Shown in pieces: positions 63,905 to 64,000 of a stretch of DNA of 64,000 nt. The position numbers and the translations under genes were made by a program. Position 1 is the first letter of the stretch, and every line of letters begins with the position of its first letter. The DNA is from Puniceibacterium sediminis (GTDB taxonomy: Bacteria > Pseudomonadota > Alphaproteobacteria > Rhodobacterales > Rhodobacteraceae), in assembly GCF_900188035.1 (NCBI RefSeq), contig NZ_FZNN01000015.1, positions 55,830-119,829 on the forward strand. Direction: 5' to 3'. The notes beneath the pieces are model-generated. The model saw nothing but the letters and a program-made list of their open reading frames with translations, did no database searches and was not told where the DNA came from.

Positions 63905-64000
63905 GGGCATTGTTGCACAACTCTGACTATGGACGATTCACAACGTGAATCTATGCGGTTAGAGGGTCTTTATGAGCAAGCCACCTCCCGCCCGCTACCG
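63905..64000 (+). mobile_element. Left end of an IS5-family insertion sequence (partial)
   Basis: At 63905 the sequence reads GGGCATTGTTGCACAAC, the typical terminal repeat of many alphaproteobacterial IS5-family elements. 51 bases on, a transposase-like frame begins and is cut by the window edge. The right end and target duplication lie outside. Confidence 0.75.
63972..64000 (+). CDS. IS5-family transposase, N-terminal 9 residues (partial)
   Basis: ATG at 63972 opens MSKPPPARY, matching the start of IS5-type transposases (MSKPxPARYRTTNW). The rest is outside the window. AGAGGG lies 6-11 bases upstream as a ribosome site. Confidence 0.7.

Noticed and set aside
1..64000. CRISPR arrays, tRNA or rRNA genes, and riboswitches
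   Set aside because: No repeat-spacer pattern, no tRNA cloverleaf with a CCA-proximal TTCGA arm, and no recognised riboswitch core were seen on reading the intergenic regions.

Overview
The window is about 64 kb of GC-rich DNA. Its gene content and dense operons with ATGA/TGATG overlaps and GGAGG-type ribosome sites point to an alphaproteobacterium, most likely a marine Roseobacter-group member of the Rhodobacterales. This assignment is an inference from protein families; no rRNA or tRNA gene is visible.

Region 1 (1-22.2 kb) is a periplasmic methanol-oxidation island. It opens with the 3' end of a LuxR-type response regulator, a FIST sensor protein and a hybrid histidine kinase, an arrangement like the FlhR/FlhS formaldehyde-methanol control system of Paracoccus. 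The core is glutathione-dependent formaldehyde dehydrogenase, S-formylglutathione hydrolase, a cytochrome c, the lanthanide-type methanol dehydrogenase XoxF, its cytochrome XoxG (CycB, c553i type) and XoxJ, the same order known from Paracoccus. Around it lie accessory genes of quinoprotein systems: two SoxYZ-like fusion carriers, a metallo-beta-lactamase-fold hydrolase, a CXXCW rhodanese-like protein, two YVTN beta-propellers, an MxaD-like SRPBCC protein, several unrecognised exported proteins, and an ABC importer with two different binding proteins that may serve cofactor or lanthanide uptake. No mxaF is present.

Region 2 (22.3-34.4 kb) is one-carbon assimilation by the serine cycle: sgaA, mcl, mtkA, mtkB and hprA in one minus-strand operon, an orphan LuxR regulator with a degenerate receiver, ftfL and folD on the plus strand, and ppc on the minus strand. 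With region 1 this gives methanol to formaldehyde to S-hydroxymethylglutathione to formate to methylene-THF to serine-cycle intermediates. glyA, eno, glycerate kinase and PQQ synthesis genes are not in the window.

Region 3 (34.9-54.4 kb) is a catabolic and transport island probably controlled by a divergent GntR/FCD regulator with a palindromic operator: hydantoinase/oxoprolinase subunits, a peptide-type ABC transporter with a permease-ATPase fusion, an SDR, a DAO-family flavoprotein, a creatininase-family hydrolase, a TRAP transporter, a divergent RraA-like protein, a GhrA-type reductase and a gamma-glutamyltranspeptidase. The substrate is unknown; a cyclic amide or gamma-glutamyl/N-methyl compound is a reasonable guess.

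Region 4 (54.5-64 kb) is mixed: a decayed TacA/TacT-like toxin-antitoxin pair, a lytic transglycosylase, a 2-hydroxyacid dehydrogenase, a second TRAP operon, a 3-hydroxyisobutyrate dehydrogenase-type enzyme, an aldehyde dehydrogenase, and the left end of an IS5-like element at the right edge. A decayed LysE-type exporter sits at about 4.9-5.3 kb in region 1.
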